From Actinomadura_C sp036008685 (GTDB taxonomy: Bacteria > Actinomycetota > Actinomycetes > Streptosporangiales > Streptosporangiaceae), in contig DASYNF010000077.1 in the NCBI GenBank assembly GCA_036008685.1, positions 1-45,852 of the forward strand: a DNA stretch of 45,852 nt, written 5' to 3'. Of this stretch, positions 15,130 to 25,964 are shown one piece after another. Below the pieces are notes generated by a model that saw nothing but the letters and a program-made list of their open reading frames with translations, had not been told where the DNA came from and searched no databases. Position numbers and translations under genes: made by a program. The number at the start of each line of letters is the position of its first letter. Positions within the stretch are counted from its first letter, which is position 1.

Positions 15130-16419
15130 ATGGCGATGCGAGGACGATGGACCGCGATCGCCGCGGTCGCGCTGAGCGGGGTTCTGCTGGCGACCGGCTG
15201 TGGTGGGGGCGACGGCGGCGGCGGCAAAGCGAAGGTGGAGGTCTTCTCCTGGTGGACCGGTCCGGGTGAGGCCGACGGTCTCACGGCCATGAAGGACGAC
15301 TTCGAGAAGAAGAACCCGACCATCCGGTTCGAGAACGCGGCCATCGCGGGAGGTTCGGGCACGCAGGCCAAGGCCGTCCTGGCCAGCCGGCTGCAGAACC
15401 GGCAGCCGCCGGACTCCTTCCAGGGCCACGCGGGCGCGGAACTGCTCGACTACATCAAGGCCGGGCAGATCGACGCACTCGACTCCTTCTACGACCAGAA
15501 CGGGCTGCGCGAGGTCTACCCGAAGCAGCTGCTCGAGCAGATCACCTATCAGGGACACATCTATTCGGTCCCGGTCAACATCCACCGCTCCAACGTCCTC
15601 TGGTACAGCCCGGCGGTCCTGCGGGAGGCGGGCGTCCCGGGCGCTCCCAAGACCGTCGCCGAGTTCATCACCGCGCTCAAGGCGGTGAAGGACAAGACCA
15701 AGAAGGTGCCGCTGTCCCTCGGTGCCCAGTGGACCGCCGACCACCTGCTCGAGAACGTGCTCCTGGGCGACCTCGGGACCGACGGTTACAACGCCCTCTG
15801 GAAGCCCGGTGCCGACTGGGCCGGCCCGCAGGTCACCAAGGCTCTGCAGGACTTCACCGAGATCCTGAAATACACGACCTTCGAGGCCGCGTCCACGGAC
15901 TGGCAGGCGGCGGCGAAGGCGGTGGTCGACGGCAAGGCCGCCTTCAACATCATGGGCGACTGGGCCTACGGTTACTTCGTCGGCGCGGCCCCGAACGGCC
16001 TCGGCAAGAAGGCCGACGTCGACTTCAAGTGGGCGACGGCGCCCGGCACCGAGGGCACCTACCTCTGGCTGTCCGACAGCTTCACGCTGCCGAGGAACGT
16101 CCCCAACAAGGACGCCGCCACCGCCTGGCTGAAGGAGGCCGCGAGCAAGGAGGGCCAGGACCTCTTCAACCCGAAGAAGGGATCCATCCCGGCCCGCACG
16201 GACGGCGACAAGGCCCTCTACACGGGCTATCTCTCCTCGGCCCTCGATGAGTGGAAGTCCCCCTCGACCAAGCTCGCCGGCTCCTTCTGGCACGGCGTCA
16301 CGGCCAACAACAAGTGGCACACCGACATCGACATCGCGGTGGGCCTGTTCCTGCAGAACAAGAACACCGGCAAGCTGCAGAGCGCGCTCGTGACCGCGGC
16401 CAAGAACGACGCCCGATGA
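15130..16419 (+). CDS. Sugar ABC transporter substrate-binding lipoprotein (CUT1)
   Basis: This encodes 429 residues, starting at the ATG at 15130 (GAAGGG upstream; an ATG at 15136 is also possible). The lipoprotein signal ends in LLATGC with Cys24, followed by a Gly-rich linker. The mature protein begins KVEVFSWWTGPGEADGLTAM, typical of family-1 binding proteins for glucose/mannose-type sugars. Later it reads AVVDGKAAFNIMGDWAYGYF, the conserved ligand-closing segment, and ends with a helical domain. It is anchored outside the membrane and delivers sugar to the two permeases that follow. A 21-bp hairpin separates it from the first permease and may keep its mRNA more abundant. The sugar is uncertain; glucose or mannose is my best guess from overall pattern. 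Confidence 0.85.
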   Translation: MAMRGRWTAIAAVALSGVLLATGCGGGDGGGGKAKVEVFSWWTGPGEADGLTAMKDDFEKKNPTIRFENAAIAGGSGTQAKAVLASRLQNRQPPDSFQGHAGAELLDYIKAGQIDALDSFYDQNGLREVYPKQLLEQITYQGHIYSVPVNIHRSNVLWYSPAVLREAGVPGAPKTVAEFITALKAVKDKTKKVPLSLGAQWTADHLLENVLLGDLGTDGYNALWKPGADWAGPQVTKALQDFTEILKYTTFEAASTDWQAAAKAVVDGKAAFNIMGDWAYGYFVGAAPNGLGKKADVDFKWATAPGTEGTYLWLSDSFTLPRNVPNKDAATAWLKEAASKEGQDLFNPKKGSIPARTDGDKALYTGYLSSALDEWKSPSTKLAGSFWHGVTANNKWHTDIDIAVGLFLQNKNTGKLQSALVTAAKNDAR

Positions 16420-16430
16420 CGGACGTCCCC

Positions 16431-16485
16431 GCGAACACCTGCAAGACCACGAGTCGTGAAGGAGCGTGATCTTGCAGGTGTTCGC
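16431..16485 (+). promoter_or_regulatory. Intra-operon hairpin over the permease start
   Basis: Arms 16431-16451 and 16465-16485 pair over 21 bp with a single C/A mismatch; the core is GCGAACACCTGCAAGA. The 13-base loop carries AAGGAG, the only ribosome site for the permease, and the right arm contains all candidate start codons. It may act as a stability or partial-termination element that also masks translation initiation. Confidence 0.65.
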
Positions 16486-17380
16486 ACCCGGCCGGGCGGC
16501 ACGAATGCCGAGGTGGCTGCCCGGCCTGCTCCTGGTCTCGCCGTCCATCGCCGCCATCGCGGTGTTCGTGTACGGCCTGATCTTCTGGAACATCCGGGTC
16601 GCGGTCAGCGGCCGGCACGACGAGATATCCCCCTACCGGTTCGACGGCGGCAAGAACTTCGTCGATCTGTGGAGTGATCCGAGCTGGCCCGGAGCGGTCT
16701 GGCACGCACTCCTGTTCACCATCGTGTTCGTCGGCGGGGCGCTGCTGCTCGGCTGGCTCCTGGCCTTCCTCATGGACAAGGGGATCCGCTGGGAGGGCGG
16801 GTTCCGGGCGGTCTACCTGTTCCCGATGGCCGTGTCGTTCATCGCCAGCGGAGTCGTGTGGCGCTGGCTCATGAACCCGGCCCCCGACGACCGGGCCGTC
16901 GGGCTCAACCAGCTCTTCCAGAAGCTCGGATTCGGCTTCGTGGCCAATGACTGGTGGCAGAACCCCCGATGGGGCATGGCCGCGATGGCCATCCCCGCGA
17001 TCTGGCAGATGTCGGGTTATGTCATGGCTCTGTATCTGGCCGGGTTCCGCGGCGTCTCCGAGGATCTGCGCGAGGCCGCCCGGGTGGACGGCTGCTCCGA
17101 ATGGCAGGTCTACCGCTACATCGTCTTCCCCCAGTTGCGGCCGGTCACGTTGTCCGCACTGATCATCCTCGGCCACATCTCGATGAAGGTGTTCGACCTG
17201 ATCATGGCGATCGCGGGAAAACAGATCATCACCTACGTTCCCGCCATCGCCACCTACGTGGAGGTGTTCGATCGGCATGACCCCGCCAACGGCGCGACCA
17301 TCGCGACCTACCTCCTCCTGGCGGTGGCGGTGCTCGTGATCCCCTACCTCGTCTGGTCCGTACGGTCGGACCGCAGGTGA
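16466..17380 (+). CDS. Sugar ABC transporter permease (MalF type)
   Basis: This encodes 304 residues from the GTG at 16466. That start is only two bases from GGAG, so the TTG at 16472 (seven bases away) may be the real one. There are six membrane helices, the first at LLLVSPSIAAIAVFVYGLIF. The cytoplasmic EAA loop that docks the ATPase is EAARVDGCSEWQVYRYIVFP. It forms the channel with the next gene's product for the lipoprotein at 15130. The following annotated start is 164 bp further, with a repeat-like spacer between. No ATPase gene follows, so a shared MsiK-type ATPase from elsewhere is expected. Confidence 0.87.
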   Translation: MILQVFAPGRAARMPRWLPGLLLVSPSIAAIAVFVYGLIFWNIRVAVSGRHDEISPYRFDGGKNFVDLWSDPSWPGAVWHALLFTIVFVGGALLLGWLLAFLMDKGIRWEGGFRAVYLFPMAVSFIASGVVWRWLMNPAPDDRAVGLNQLFQKLGFGFVANDWWQNPRWGMAAMAIPAIWQMSGYVMALYLAGFRGVSEDLREAARVDGCSEWQVYRYIVFPQLRPVTLSALIILGHISMKVFDLIMAIAGKQIITYVPAIATYVEVFDRHDPANGATIATYLLLAVAVLVIPYLVWSVRSDRR

Positions 17381-17544
17381 CCCGCGAGCAGCCGCGCGGC
17401 GGCCGGGCCAAGGAGCGAGCCCCCGAGCGGGCCGGCGTCGGCTGGACTGAGGAGCGAGGAACGAGCGACGAGGGAAGACGGCGCCTCGAAGGCCCGCGAG
17501 GCGCCGCGCGGAGCGCGGCCCATGAGCACAGGCGGAGCGAGGCC
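17381..17544. repeat. REP-like GC-rich spacer between two permease genes
   Basis: This stretch has imperfect repeats of GGAGCGAG/GGAACGAGCGACGAG and a 9-bp hairpin GGCGCCTCG...CGAGGCGCC at 17480-17505, then CGCGCGGAGCGCG. It stays open in the permease frame but would add a 56-residue Arg/Glu-rich tail (TREQPRGGRAKERAPERAGV ...) that no permease of this family has. Such elements are typical of dispersed intergenic repeats in high-GC actinobacteria; its copy number is not visible here. Confidence 0.45.
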
Positions 17545-18366
17545 ATGGGCAGGGCGCTGCGGATCGCCAAGCTGGTGATCCTGCTGGCGGTGGCTCTGGT
17601 CTTTCTCATGCCGGTCTACGTGCTCGTCGTCACGAGCTTCAAATCGTTGAGCGAAGCCGATCCGAGCACCGCGTGGAGCCTCCCCAGGCACTGGAGCTTC
17701 GAGGGGTGGCAGGCGGCGTGGACGGCGCTCAAGCCGGGGCTGGCGAACAGCTTCAAGATCGCGATCTCCGGGTCGGTGATCGCGGCGGTGCTGGGCTCGC
17801 TCAACGGCTTCGTGCTGTCGAAGTGGCGATTCCCCGGCGCGGACGCGGTCTTCACGCTGTTCCTGTTCGGCATGTTCATCCCGTACCAGGCCGTCATGAT
17901 CCCCCTGGCCGGGCTGCTGACGAGCATGGAGCTGTCGGGGAGCGTGAGCGGCCTGGTCCTGGCGCACGTGGTCTACGGCATCCCGATCTGCACCCTCATC
18001 TTCCGGAACTACTACGTCACGATCCCGACCGAGCTGATCGAGGCCGCCCGGGTGGACGGGGCCGGGATGCTGCGGACCTACCGGTCGATCGTGCTCCCCG
18101 TCTCGGGACCCGCTTTCGCGGTAACGCTGATCTGGCAGTTCACCTCTCTGTGGAACGACTTCCTGTTCGCGATCTTCCTGGGTGCGCCGAAGAGCTGGCC
18201 GGTCACCGTGATGCTCAACAACACCGCGGGCTCGGGCGCCGTGGCGGTGCAGTACAGCCAGCAGATGGCCTCGGCGCTGCTGGCGTCCTTGCCGACACTG
18301 ATCGTCTACGTGCTGCTCGGCCGCTTCTTCATGCGGGGTCTGCTCGCCGGGGCGCTCAAAGGCTGA
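17545..18366 (+). CDS. Sugar ABC transporter permease (MalG type)
   Basis: This encodes 273 residues from the ATG at 17545, chosen because it has a GGAG eight bases upstream, gives the normal family length and starts right before the first helix (LVILLAVALVFLMPVYVLVV). An upstream GTG in the same frame at 17377 would add a repeat-derived tail and is rejected. The EAA loop is IEAARVDGAGMLRTYRSIVLP, and the protein ends with RFFMRGLLAGALKG, the typical MalG tail. It pairs with the MalF-type permease to import a sugar captured by the lipoprotein at 15130. Confidence 0.87.
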   Translation: MGRALRIAKLVILLAVALVFLMPVYVLVVTSFKSLSEADPSTAWSLPRHWSFEGWQAAWTALKPGLANSFKIAISGSVIAAVLGSLNGFVLSKWRFPGADAVFTLFLFGMFIPYQAVMIPLAGLLTSMELSGSVSGLVLAHVVYGIPICTLIFRNYYVTIPTELIEAARVDGAGMLRTYRSIVLPVSGPAFAVTLIWQFTSLWNDFLFAIFLGAPKSWPVTVMLNNTAGSGAVAVQYSQQMASALLASLPTLIVYVLLGRFFMRGLLAGALKG

Positions 18367-18582
18367 CCGGATCCGACGACCCGGACAACCGGATGGCGAT
18401 GTCACGCGTCTCACTTGTGGGCTGAGAAGTCCGTGCCGGCGCACGTGATGCTCCAGCCCGCGCTGTGACCCCAGTCGGCTCACGCCACAGCGAAGCCGAC
18501 GAAAGGCCTGTTTCCACCGGAACCAGGGACAGTGCCGGGCGCCACGATGGACGTTCGGCCAACCGCCAATCGGAGGTACCGC

Positions 18583-19023
18583 GTGCGGGTGATCAGTGTT
18601 CAGCAGCCGTGGGCTTGGGCCATCGCGCGGGGACACCGGGGGCTGTCGAACCAGGATCTGCCGACGCCCTACCGGGGCCCGCTGCTCATCCACGCCTCCA
18701 TACGTGTCGACCTGAGATCCTGCGACTCACCGCTGATGCAGGGTGCGGGGTGGGATCCCAAAGACCCGCTCGCCGCGCTCGGCGCCGTCATCGCCGTCGC
18801 CGACCTCGTGGACGTGTGCGTGAGCCGGATGCGGGGTGACCGGAGGTGCGGCTGCGGGCCCTGGGCCAAGCCCGGCGCCTGTCACTGGCGGCTCGCCGAC
18901 GTGCGGCCACTCCCCCGTCCGGTCTTCTCACTCGGCCGGCCCGGGGTCTGGGAGCCCCCGCCGGCCATGGTCGGGGACGTACGGGCCATGCTCGCGTCGG
19001 CGGAGCTCAAGCACTGTTCGTGA
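18583..19023 (+). CDS. ASCH-domain protein
   Basis: This encodes 146 residues. The GTG at 18583 follows CGGAGG by six bases and starts at MRVISVQQPWAWAIARGHRG, the conserved ASCH opening (SIxQPWAxxI). TPYRGPLLIHAS is the next family block, and ALGAVIAVADLVDVC is the third strand pair. ASCH domains are PUA-like beta-barrels thought to bind RNA or modified nucleotides. The Cys-rich CGCGPWAKPGACHW segment near residues 90-103 is unusual and could bind a metal (inferred). The 3' end overlaps the convergent mug-type gene by 17 bp. Its target is unknown. Confidence 0.75.
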   Translation: MRVISVQQPWAWAIARGHRGLSNQDLPTPYRGPLLIHASIRVDLRSCDSPLMQGAGWDPKDPLAALGAVIAVADLVDVCVSRMRGDRRCGCGPWAKPGACHWRLADVRPLPRPVFSLGRPGVWEPPPAMVGDVRAMLASAELKHCS

Positions 19024-19579
19024 CGGCGGTGCGCAGGCGCCCGAACTCTCCGATGATCCGCTCCAGCGACCAGCCGGCGTTGAGGCCACTGGGGTTCGGC
19101 AGCACCCAGAGCCCGGCACCGCCGAACGTCTCCTCCTGTTCTCCGATGGCCGCCCGGGGCCGGGCGAACGCGGTGCGATAGGCCGTTACCCCGGCGACGG
19201 CCACGTAGCGGGGCCTGTGGCGCTCCACCAGGGCGACGAGCCGCCGCCCTCCCTCGCGAAGTTCCTCATCGGTGAGCTCGTCCGCCCGGGCCGTGGCCCG
19301 GTCCACCAGGTTGGTGATGCCGAGCCCGAAGGCCGGCAGGAGATCCTGCTCGCGTGGCGCCAGGAGCCGGTCGGTGAATCCCGACCCGTGGAGGGCGGGC
19401 CAGAACCGGTTGCCCGGGCGGGCGAAGTGATGTCCCGTGGCACCGGAGTACAAGCCCGGGTTGATGCCGCAGAACAGCGCGCCGAGCGGGGCCCCCTCCT
19501 CGGGGAGCACATCCCCGATGACACGGTCCCGGGCGGCCTCCAGGTCGGCCGGGGTGGGTCTCCAGGCTGCGCCGGTCAT
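19007..19579 (-). CDS. mug: G/U(T) mismatch-specific DNA glycosylase
   Basis: This encodes 190 residues from the ATG at 19579, which lies one base after the stop of the upstream permease gene, so the pair is probably co-translated. It is of the uracil-DNA-glycosylase superfamily: motif 1 GINPGLYSG at 38-46, with Asn40 in place of the catalytic Asp of other UDGs as in MUG enzymes, and motif 2 NPSGLNAGW at 162-170, the loop inserted into the DNA. It removes uracil or thymine mispaired with guanine, protecting a G+C-rich genome from deamination. The aromatic segment HHFARPGNRFWPALH binds the flipped base. Confidence 0.9.
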   Translation of the reverse strand: MTGAAWRPTPADLEAARDRVIGDVLPEEGAPLGALFCGINPGLYSGATGHHFARPGNRFWPALHGSGFTDRLLAPREQDLLPAFGLGITNLVDRATARADELTDEELREGGRRLVALVERHRPRYVAVAGVTAYRTAFARPRAAIGEQEETFGGAGLWVLPNPSGLNAGWSLERIIGEFGRLRTAVTNSA

Positions 19580-19580
19580 C

Positions 19581-20321
19581 TCAGCCGAGGCTCCGCAGGA
19601 TGAGCACCAGTGCGGAGACCGCGGTGATGAGCAGGACGCCGGTGCGCATACGGCCATTGTCCAGGAAGCGCCGCACCGGCCCCGAGGCGGCGAAACCGAC
19701 CAGGGCAAAGGGCGTGAGCAGGAGCCCTGCGGTGACCTGCCGGAGAGGCAACTGGTCCACGGCGGCCAGTGTCAGGAGCGAGATCACGGCGCCGATCGTG
19801 AAGAAGACCGCCAGCGTGGCCCTGATTCGCGGCCCCTCCTCGCGCTGGTAGAGCAGCGCGAGCGGAGGTCCGCCGATGGACGTGGCCGTCCCCGTCGCAC
19901 CGGAGAACACGCCGGCCGCCACCAGGGCAGGGCGGCTCCGCGGCACCCCGCCCGGCAACGCGGTGATGCCGACAGCGGCCAGCACCATACCGCCGACCAC
20001 CATGCCGAGGGCGCGGGGCGGCAGCGCCGCGACCACCCAGACTCCGAGCGGCGTGCCGGCGATCCGGCCGCCGAAGGCCCAGCGCAGCCCGCGCCAGTCC
20101 GCGAACCGCACCTCCCGGACCAGCGTGAAGACCGGGAGCACGGCGGCGGCGACCAGGATGGAGCCGGGCATGAGGGAGGGGAAGAACAACGTCACGATAG
20201 GCGCCGCCACGAGCCCGAGGCCGAGCCCGACGCTCCCCTGCACGGTCGCCCCCACGGCCGCGGCGAGGCCTCCCGCGGCCACAAAACTCAGGTCCGGCAT
20301 TTCGAAGGTCACACTCGCCAT
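19581..20321 (-). CDS. TauE/SafE-family membrane permease
   Basis: This encodes about 246 residues. The start is uncertain: ATGs at 20342 and 20363 extend the frame but none has a clear ribosome site, and 20321 gives the normal family start. It has eight or so helices, beginning FVAAGGLAAAVGATVQGSVG, with the repeat partner LVAAGVFSGATGTATSIGGP; this duplicated 'GATVQGSVG / GATGTATSIGGP' layout defines the TauE/SafE fold. Members export sulfite, sulfoacetate or other small organic anions; the substrate here is unknown. Its stop is one base from the start of the DNA glycosylase gene, suggesting one transcript with no obvious functional link. Confidence 0.78.
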   Translation of the reverse strand: MASVTFEMPDLSFVAAGGLAAAVGATVQGSVGLGLGLVAAPIVTLFFPSLMPGSILVAAAVLPVFTLVREVRFADWRGLRWAFGGRIAGTPLGVWVVAALPPRALGMVVGGMVLAAVGITALPGGVPRSRPALVAAGVFSGATGTATSIGGPPLALLYQREEGPRIRATLAVFFTIGAVISLLTLAAVDQLPLRQVTAGLLLTPFALVGFAASGPVRRFLDNGRMRTGVLLITAVSALVLILRSLG

Positions 20322-20372
20322 CCCAGGAAATGACCGCGTCATGGTCAATAAGGGAAATGTCATGATCGCTGG

Positions 20373-20455
20373 ATGTTTACCGCGATCCTCGTCTTCACGG
20401 TGGCCGCCTCCCTCGGACCCCTACCCCGGGATCGGCACCATGCTCATCCCGGGCA
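20373..20455 (+). pseudogene. Possible LysE/RhtB-type exporter start, remnant
   Basis: The plus strand opens with MFTAILVFTVAASLG and then, one frame over, PYPGIGTMLIPG. LysE-family exporters start with a hydrophobic helix followed by TPGxDTMLV. The match is short, needs a frameshift and ends before acnA's terminator hairpin. Treat as a weak remnant. Confidence 0.25.
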
Positions 20456-20501
20456 GCTCATCCCGGGCACGAGCGGCCGGCGGCGGAAGCTCCCTGACGA
20501 G

Positions 20502-20547
20502 ACGTACGGGCCGTCCCGCCGCCATGGCGACGGGACGGCCCGTACGT
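20502..20547. terminator. 17-bp hairpin terminator of acnA
   Basis: ACGTACGGGCCGTCCCG (20502-20518) pairs perfectly with 20531-20547 across a 12-base loop, 21 bp past the minus-strand acnA stop. Confidence 0.7.
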
Positions 20548-20567
20548 CGTCGGTCCCTGCGCGGTGA

Positions 20568-23354
<2,787 letters not shown>

Positions 23355-23715
23355 GACTCCTCCTCCAGCGCGCCGTGCCTCCGGGCGCGGCACGACGTCG
23401 TCCATTGGCGCGTTTCAGATGGCCCGCGACCGGCATGGTCCTCATGGGCGGGCCTCCGCGCGACGCCGGGTCCGGCGTCGCGGGTCATTCACCCATGAAT
23501 CCTGCCCTAGCCGAGGCGATGCCTCGTACTGAGGGCCGCCTAACTTCCGCGGGATTTGTCTCGACGTCAAGCTATTGCAGATTTATCTCGATATCAAGTT
23601 ATCGCCCCGGGGGCGGCGCGGGCGGCGGAACTCCCCCGGACCGGCGGACGTTGCCGATATATCGTCACGGTGACTCCATCTGATCTGGGAGCGATCTCGG
23701 AAAGGGGCACGGAGC
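23355..23715. promoter_or_regulatory. acnA/padR divergent regulatory region
   Basis: A 361-bp spacer with no supported gene. It holds CTCGACGTCAAG at 23560-23571 and CTCGATATCAAG at 23587-23598, two near-palindromes 27 bp apart, and the 10-bp palindrome CGATATATCG at 23655-23664, 52 bp before the PadR start. ATATAT-centred palindromes are common autoregulatory sites of PadR repressors. The CTCGA...TCAAG pair is more likely an acnA operator for another regulator. Both assignments are inferred. Confidence 0.5.
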
Positions 23716-24384
23716 ATGGCCCGGACACAGGATCCAGGCCCCGGCTATCTCTGGGGCGACATCACCGAACCGGCCGTACGACTCGGCAAGGCCATCGCCG
23801 GGATGAGCGAGGCCTCCCCGCCCCCCCGGAGCCGTGCGAGGCACGGAGGATCGCCCCCCGGACTGGGTGTGTTCGCCGGGCAGGGGCCCTGGGGGCGCGG
23901 CGGCCCGGCCGGCAAGGGCCCCGGGACGGGACACCATGACCTACGGACGGCCATCCTGACCCTGCTGGCGGAGGAGCCGCGCTCCGGCCGCGAGATCATC
24001 CAGGAGATCGACCGGCGCGGCGGTGGCGCCTGGAGGCCCGGTCCACGGCTGGTCTATCCCGCGCTGCGGCATCTCACGGATGAGGGGCTGATCCTGGGCC
24101 GGGAGCGCGACGGGCGGCGAATCTTCCGCCTCACGGACGCGGGCCGCGCCCACACCCTTGCCCGTCCGGACCCGGCCGGTGCCGGCTGGGAGACGATGGC
24201 GGCCGAGATCGGCCGTGAGATCGCGGACCTGTTCGAGGAGGCGGCCCAGGTCGGCACGGCTCTCCTGGAGGTCGCCGACGCGGGCTCACGCAGCCAGATC
24301 GCAGAGGCCCACCTGGCGATGGCCGAGACCCGCCGCCGGCTGTACGACGTCCTCGCGGAGAGGGGCCGTGCACACGGCACGTGA
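23716..24384 (+). CDS. PadR-family transcriptional regulator
   Basis: This encodes 222 residues from the ATG at 23716. The first 70 residues are a flexible Gly/Pro/Arg-rich arm (PPRSRARHGGSPPGLGVFAG, GPWGRGGPAGKGPGTG). Residues about 75-145 form the PadR winged helix: DLRTAILTLLAEEPRSGREI, GPRLVYPALRHLTDEGLILG, DGRRIFRLTDAG. The rest is a helical dimerisation arm (IADLFEEAAQVGTALLEVAD). PadR proteins are repressors of detoxification or exporter genes, usually their own gene too, fitting the CGATATATCG palindrome upstream. The next gene, an aldo/keto reductase 148 bp away, is a possible target. The ligand is unknown. Confidence 0.85.
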   Translation: MARTQDPGPGYLWGDITEPAVRLGKAIAGMSEASPPPRSRARHGGSPPGLGVFAGQGPWGRGGPAGKGPGTGHHDLRTAILTLLAEEPRSGREIIQEIDRRGGGAWRPGPRLVYPALRHLTDEGLILGRERDGRRIFRLTDAGRAHTLARPDPAGAGWETMAAEIGREIADLFEEAAQVGTALLEVADAGSRSQIAEAHLAMAETRRRLYDVLAERGRAHGT

Positions 24385-24532
24385 GCGGCCGTGGCCACCC
24401 GGCCCTGGATCAGCGCACGTCAGACGGTTTTCCCCGGGACGCGACGGGAAGGGTCGTATCCGCACGATCACACCGGGTATCGGCTCGGCATGGTCGCATA
24501 CGGGGAGATCGAGTCTGAGGGAGCGCATCCAC

Positions 24533-25402
24533 ATGTCCGACCCCACGAGCCGTCCGGCGGCCGCCGGTGGCCAGTTCGCCATAGCCGGAGACCTGCCGGT
24601 GAACCGCCTCGGTTTCGGCGCCATGCGCATCACCGGCCCAGGGGTGTGGGGCGATCCGCCCGACCGGGCGGAGGCGCTGCGTGTGCTGCGCCGCGCCGTC
24701 GACCTCGGCATCAATCTGATCGACACGGCGGACTCCTACGGCCCGTACGTCAGTGAGGAACTGATCGCGGAGGCGCTGCACCCCTATCCGTCCGACCTCG
24801 TGATCGCCAGCAAAGGGGGGCTGGTCCGCCCGGGTCCGGACTGGTGGGAGCCGGTCGGCCGCCCCGCCTACCTGCGGCAGTGCGTGGAGATGAGCCTCCG
24901 CAGGCTCCGGCTCGAACGCATCGAGCTCTACCAGCTGCACCGCATCGACCCGCTCGTGCCGCTCGAGGACCAGCTCGGCGTGCTCCACGAGATGCAGGGC
25001 GAGGGCAAGATCCGGCATCTCGGCCTGTCCGAGGTCGGTGTGGACCAGCTGGACCAGGCCCGCAAGCTGGTCGAGGTCGTGTCGGTCCAGAACCTCTACA
25101 ACCTCACCAACCGGCAGTCCGAGCCGGTGCTCGAATACTGCGAGCAGCGGGGCATCGCGTTCATCCCGTGGTTCCCGCTCGCGACCGGGGAGCTGGCCAG
25201 GCCCGGCAGCGTGCTGTCCGATGCCGCCGCCCGGCATGGTGTCACCCCGGCGCAGCTCGCGCTGGCGTGGCTGCTGCACCGCTCGCCCGTCATGCTCCCC
25301 ATCCCTGGCACCTCCAAGGTCGCGCACCTGGAGGAGAACGTGGCGGCGGCCCAGGTCTCACTGAGCCCCGACGAGGTGGAACAGCTCAGCACCCTGGCCT
25401 GA
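24533..25402 (+). CDS. Aldo/keto reductase
   Basis: This encodes 289 residues from the ATG at 24533; a longer frame upstream is a shadow of the PadR gene. It is a TIM-barrel NADPH-dependent oxidoreductase. The catalytic tetrad can be followed: Asp in INLIDTADSYG, Tyr in the same segment, Lys in VIASKGGL and His in YQLHRIDPLVPLEDQLG. The C-terminal nucleotide-binding segment is PIPGTSKVAHLEENVAA. Its branch resembles bacterial general reductases of the YajO/pyridoxal-reductase group, substrate unspecified. The preceding PadR repressor may control it. A weak hairpin (CCCGCGA / TCGCGGG, 25417-25453) follows. Confidence 0.9.
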   Translation: MSDPTSRPAAAGGQFAIAGDLPVNRLGFGAMRITGPGVWGDPPDRAEALRVLRRAVDLGINLIDTADSYGPYVSEELIAEALHPYPSDLVIASKGGLVRPGPDWWEPVGRPAYLRQCVEMSLRRLRLERIELYQLHRIDPLVPLEDQLGVLHEMQGEGKIRHLGLSEVGVDQLDQARKLVEVVSVQNLYNLTNRQSEPVLEYCEQRGIAFIPWFPLATGELARPGSVLSDAAARHGVTPAQLALAWLLHRSPVMLPIPGTSKVAHLEENVAAAQVSLSPDEVEQLSTLA

Positions 25403-25416
25403 GCAAAGGCCCTCGA

Positions 25417-25453
25417 CCCGCGATGCCGCCTCGTCGAGCACGGAGGTCGCGGG
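25417..25453 (+). terminator. Weak hairpin after the aldo/keto reductase
   Basis: CCCGCGA (25417-25423) pairs with TCGCGGG (25447-25453). The stem is only 7 bp and the loop 23 bases, so this is a possible rather than a clear terminator. Confidence 0.35.
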
Positions 25454-25466
25454 GTGCCGGCAGCGC

Positions 25467-25649
25467 CTAGGCGTCACTCCGGAGCCTCAGCGCCTGGAGA
25501 TACTCCCGCTCGTCTCTGGCGGCCTGCTCGGAGGTCACGGCCACGCCGTAGTGCAACAGTGGCGCGCACTCCTCGACGGCCGTACGGAATCTCAAGAGCG
25601 CCTCGGCGTAACCCACCGGATCGAAAGGCCTGATCTTCTCATCGCACAC
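25467..25649 (-). CDS. Small hypothetical protein, 60 residues
   Basis: The GTG at 25649 has GGAGGG nine bases upstream; an in-frame ATG at 25682 lacks a ribosome site. The product (MCDEKIRPFDPVGYAEALLR, FRTAVEECAPLLHYGVAVTS, EQAARDEREYLQALRLRSDA) is charged and helical with no signal or membrane segment. Codon third positions are G/C-rich, as expected for a real gene. I do not recognise a family; it could be a remnant of a longer protein. It is convergent with the aldo/keto reductase. Confidence 0.4.
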   Translation of the reverse strand: MCDEKIRPFDPVGYAEALLRFRTAVEECAPLLHYGVAVTSEQAARDEREYLQALRLRSDA

Positions 25650-25964
25650 GCCTGCCGTCCCTCCGTCGCCCTGATGAAACACGTCCCTCAGCGGTCCCGG
25701 ACGAGGTTTTACCCATTGCGGCGGTCACCGACGCACGCCCGTTACCTCCCTGACATGGGAGGACCATGGGGATGTTCGACCGGACCCTATTGCCAGCCCC
25801 GCGGATCCAGACCACCGGGAACCGGCGCCGACGCGTCCCGGGGCTCTTCGCCGGGGATCGGGCACATCACCCTGGCGATCTGCGGGCCCCCGCGTGCGCG
25901 ACGAACGCGCACGCGGGGGTCGCCGGCATCGCGGCCATCAGATCGCGGCCATCAGGAGGACCGC
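25650..25964. other. Spacer before the maltodextrin locus
   Basis: This 315-bp stretch has no supported gene. Its only clear structure is the hairpin CCCCCGCGTGCGC / GCGCACGCGGGGG at 25887-25919. An open frame from 25766 lacks codon bias and a ribosome site. Confidence 0.4.
25887..25919 (-). terminator. 13-bp hairpin terminator of the amylase gene
   Basis: CCCCCGCGTGCGC (25887-25899), loop GACGAAC, GCGCACGCGGGGG (25907-25919): a perfect stem 45 bp past the amylase stop on the minus strand. Confidence 0.7.

Noticed and set aside
17377..17544. N-terminal 56-residue extension of the MalG-type permease
   Set aside because: It is composed of repeat-derived Arg/Glu-rich sequence, and the ATG at 17545 has a proper ribosome site and family-typical length.
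18474..18500. Riboswitch-like hairpin GTCGGCT...AGCCGAC before the ASCH gene
   Set aside because: A 7-bp stem alone matches no known riboswitch core and the downstream gene gives no metabolite clue.
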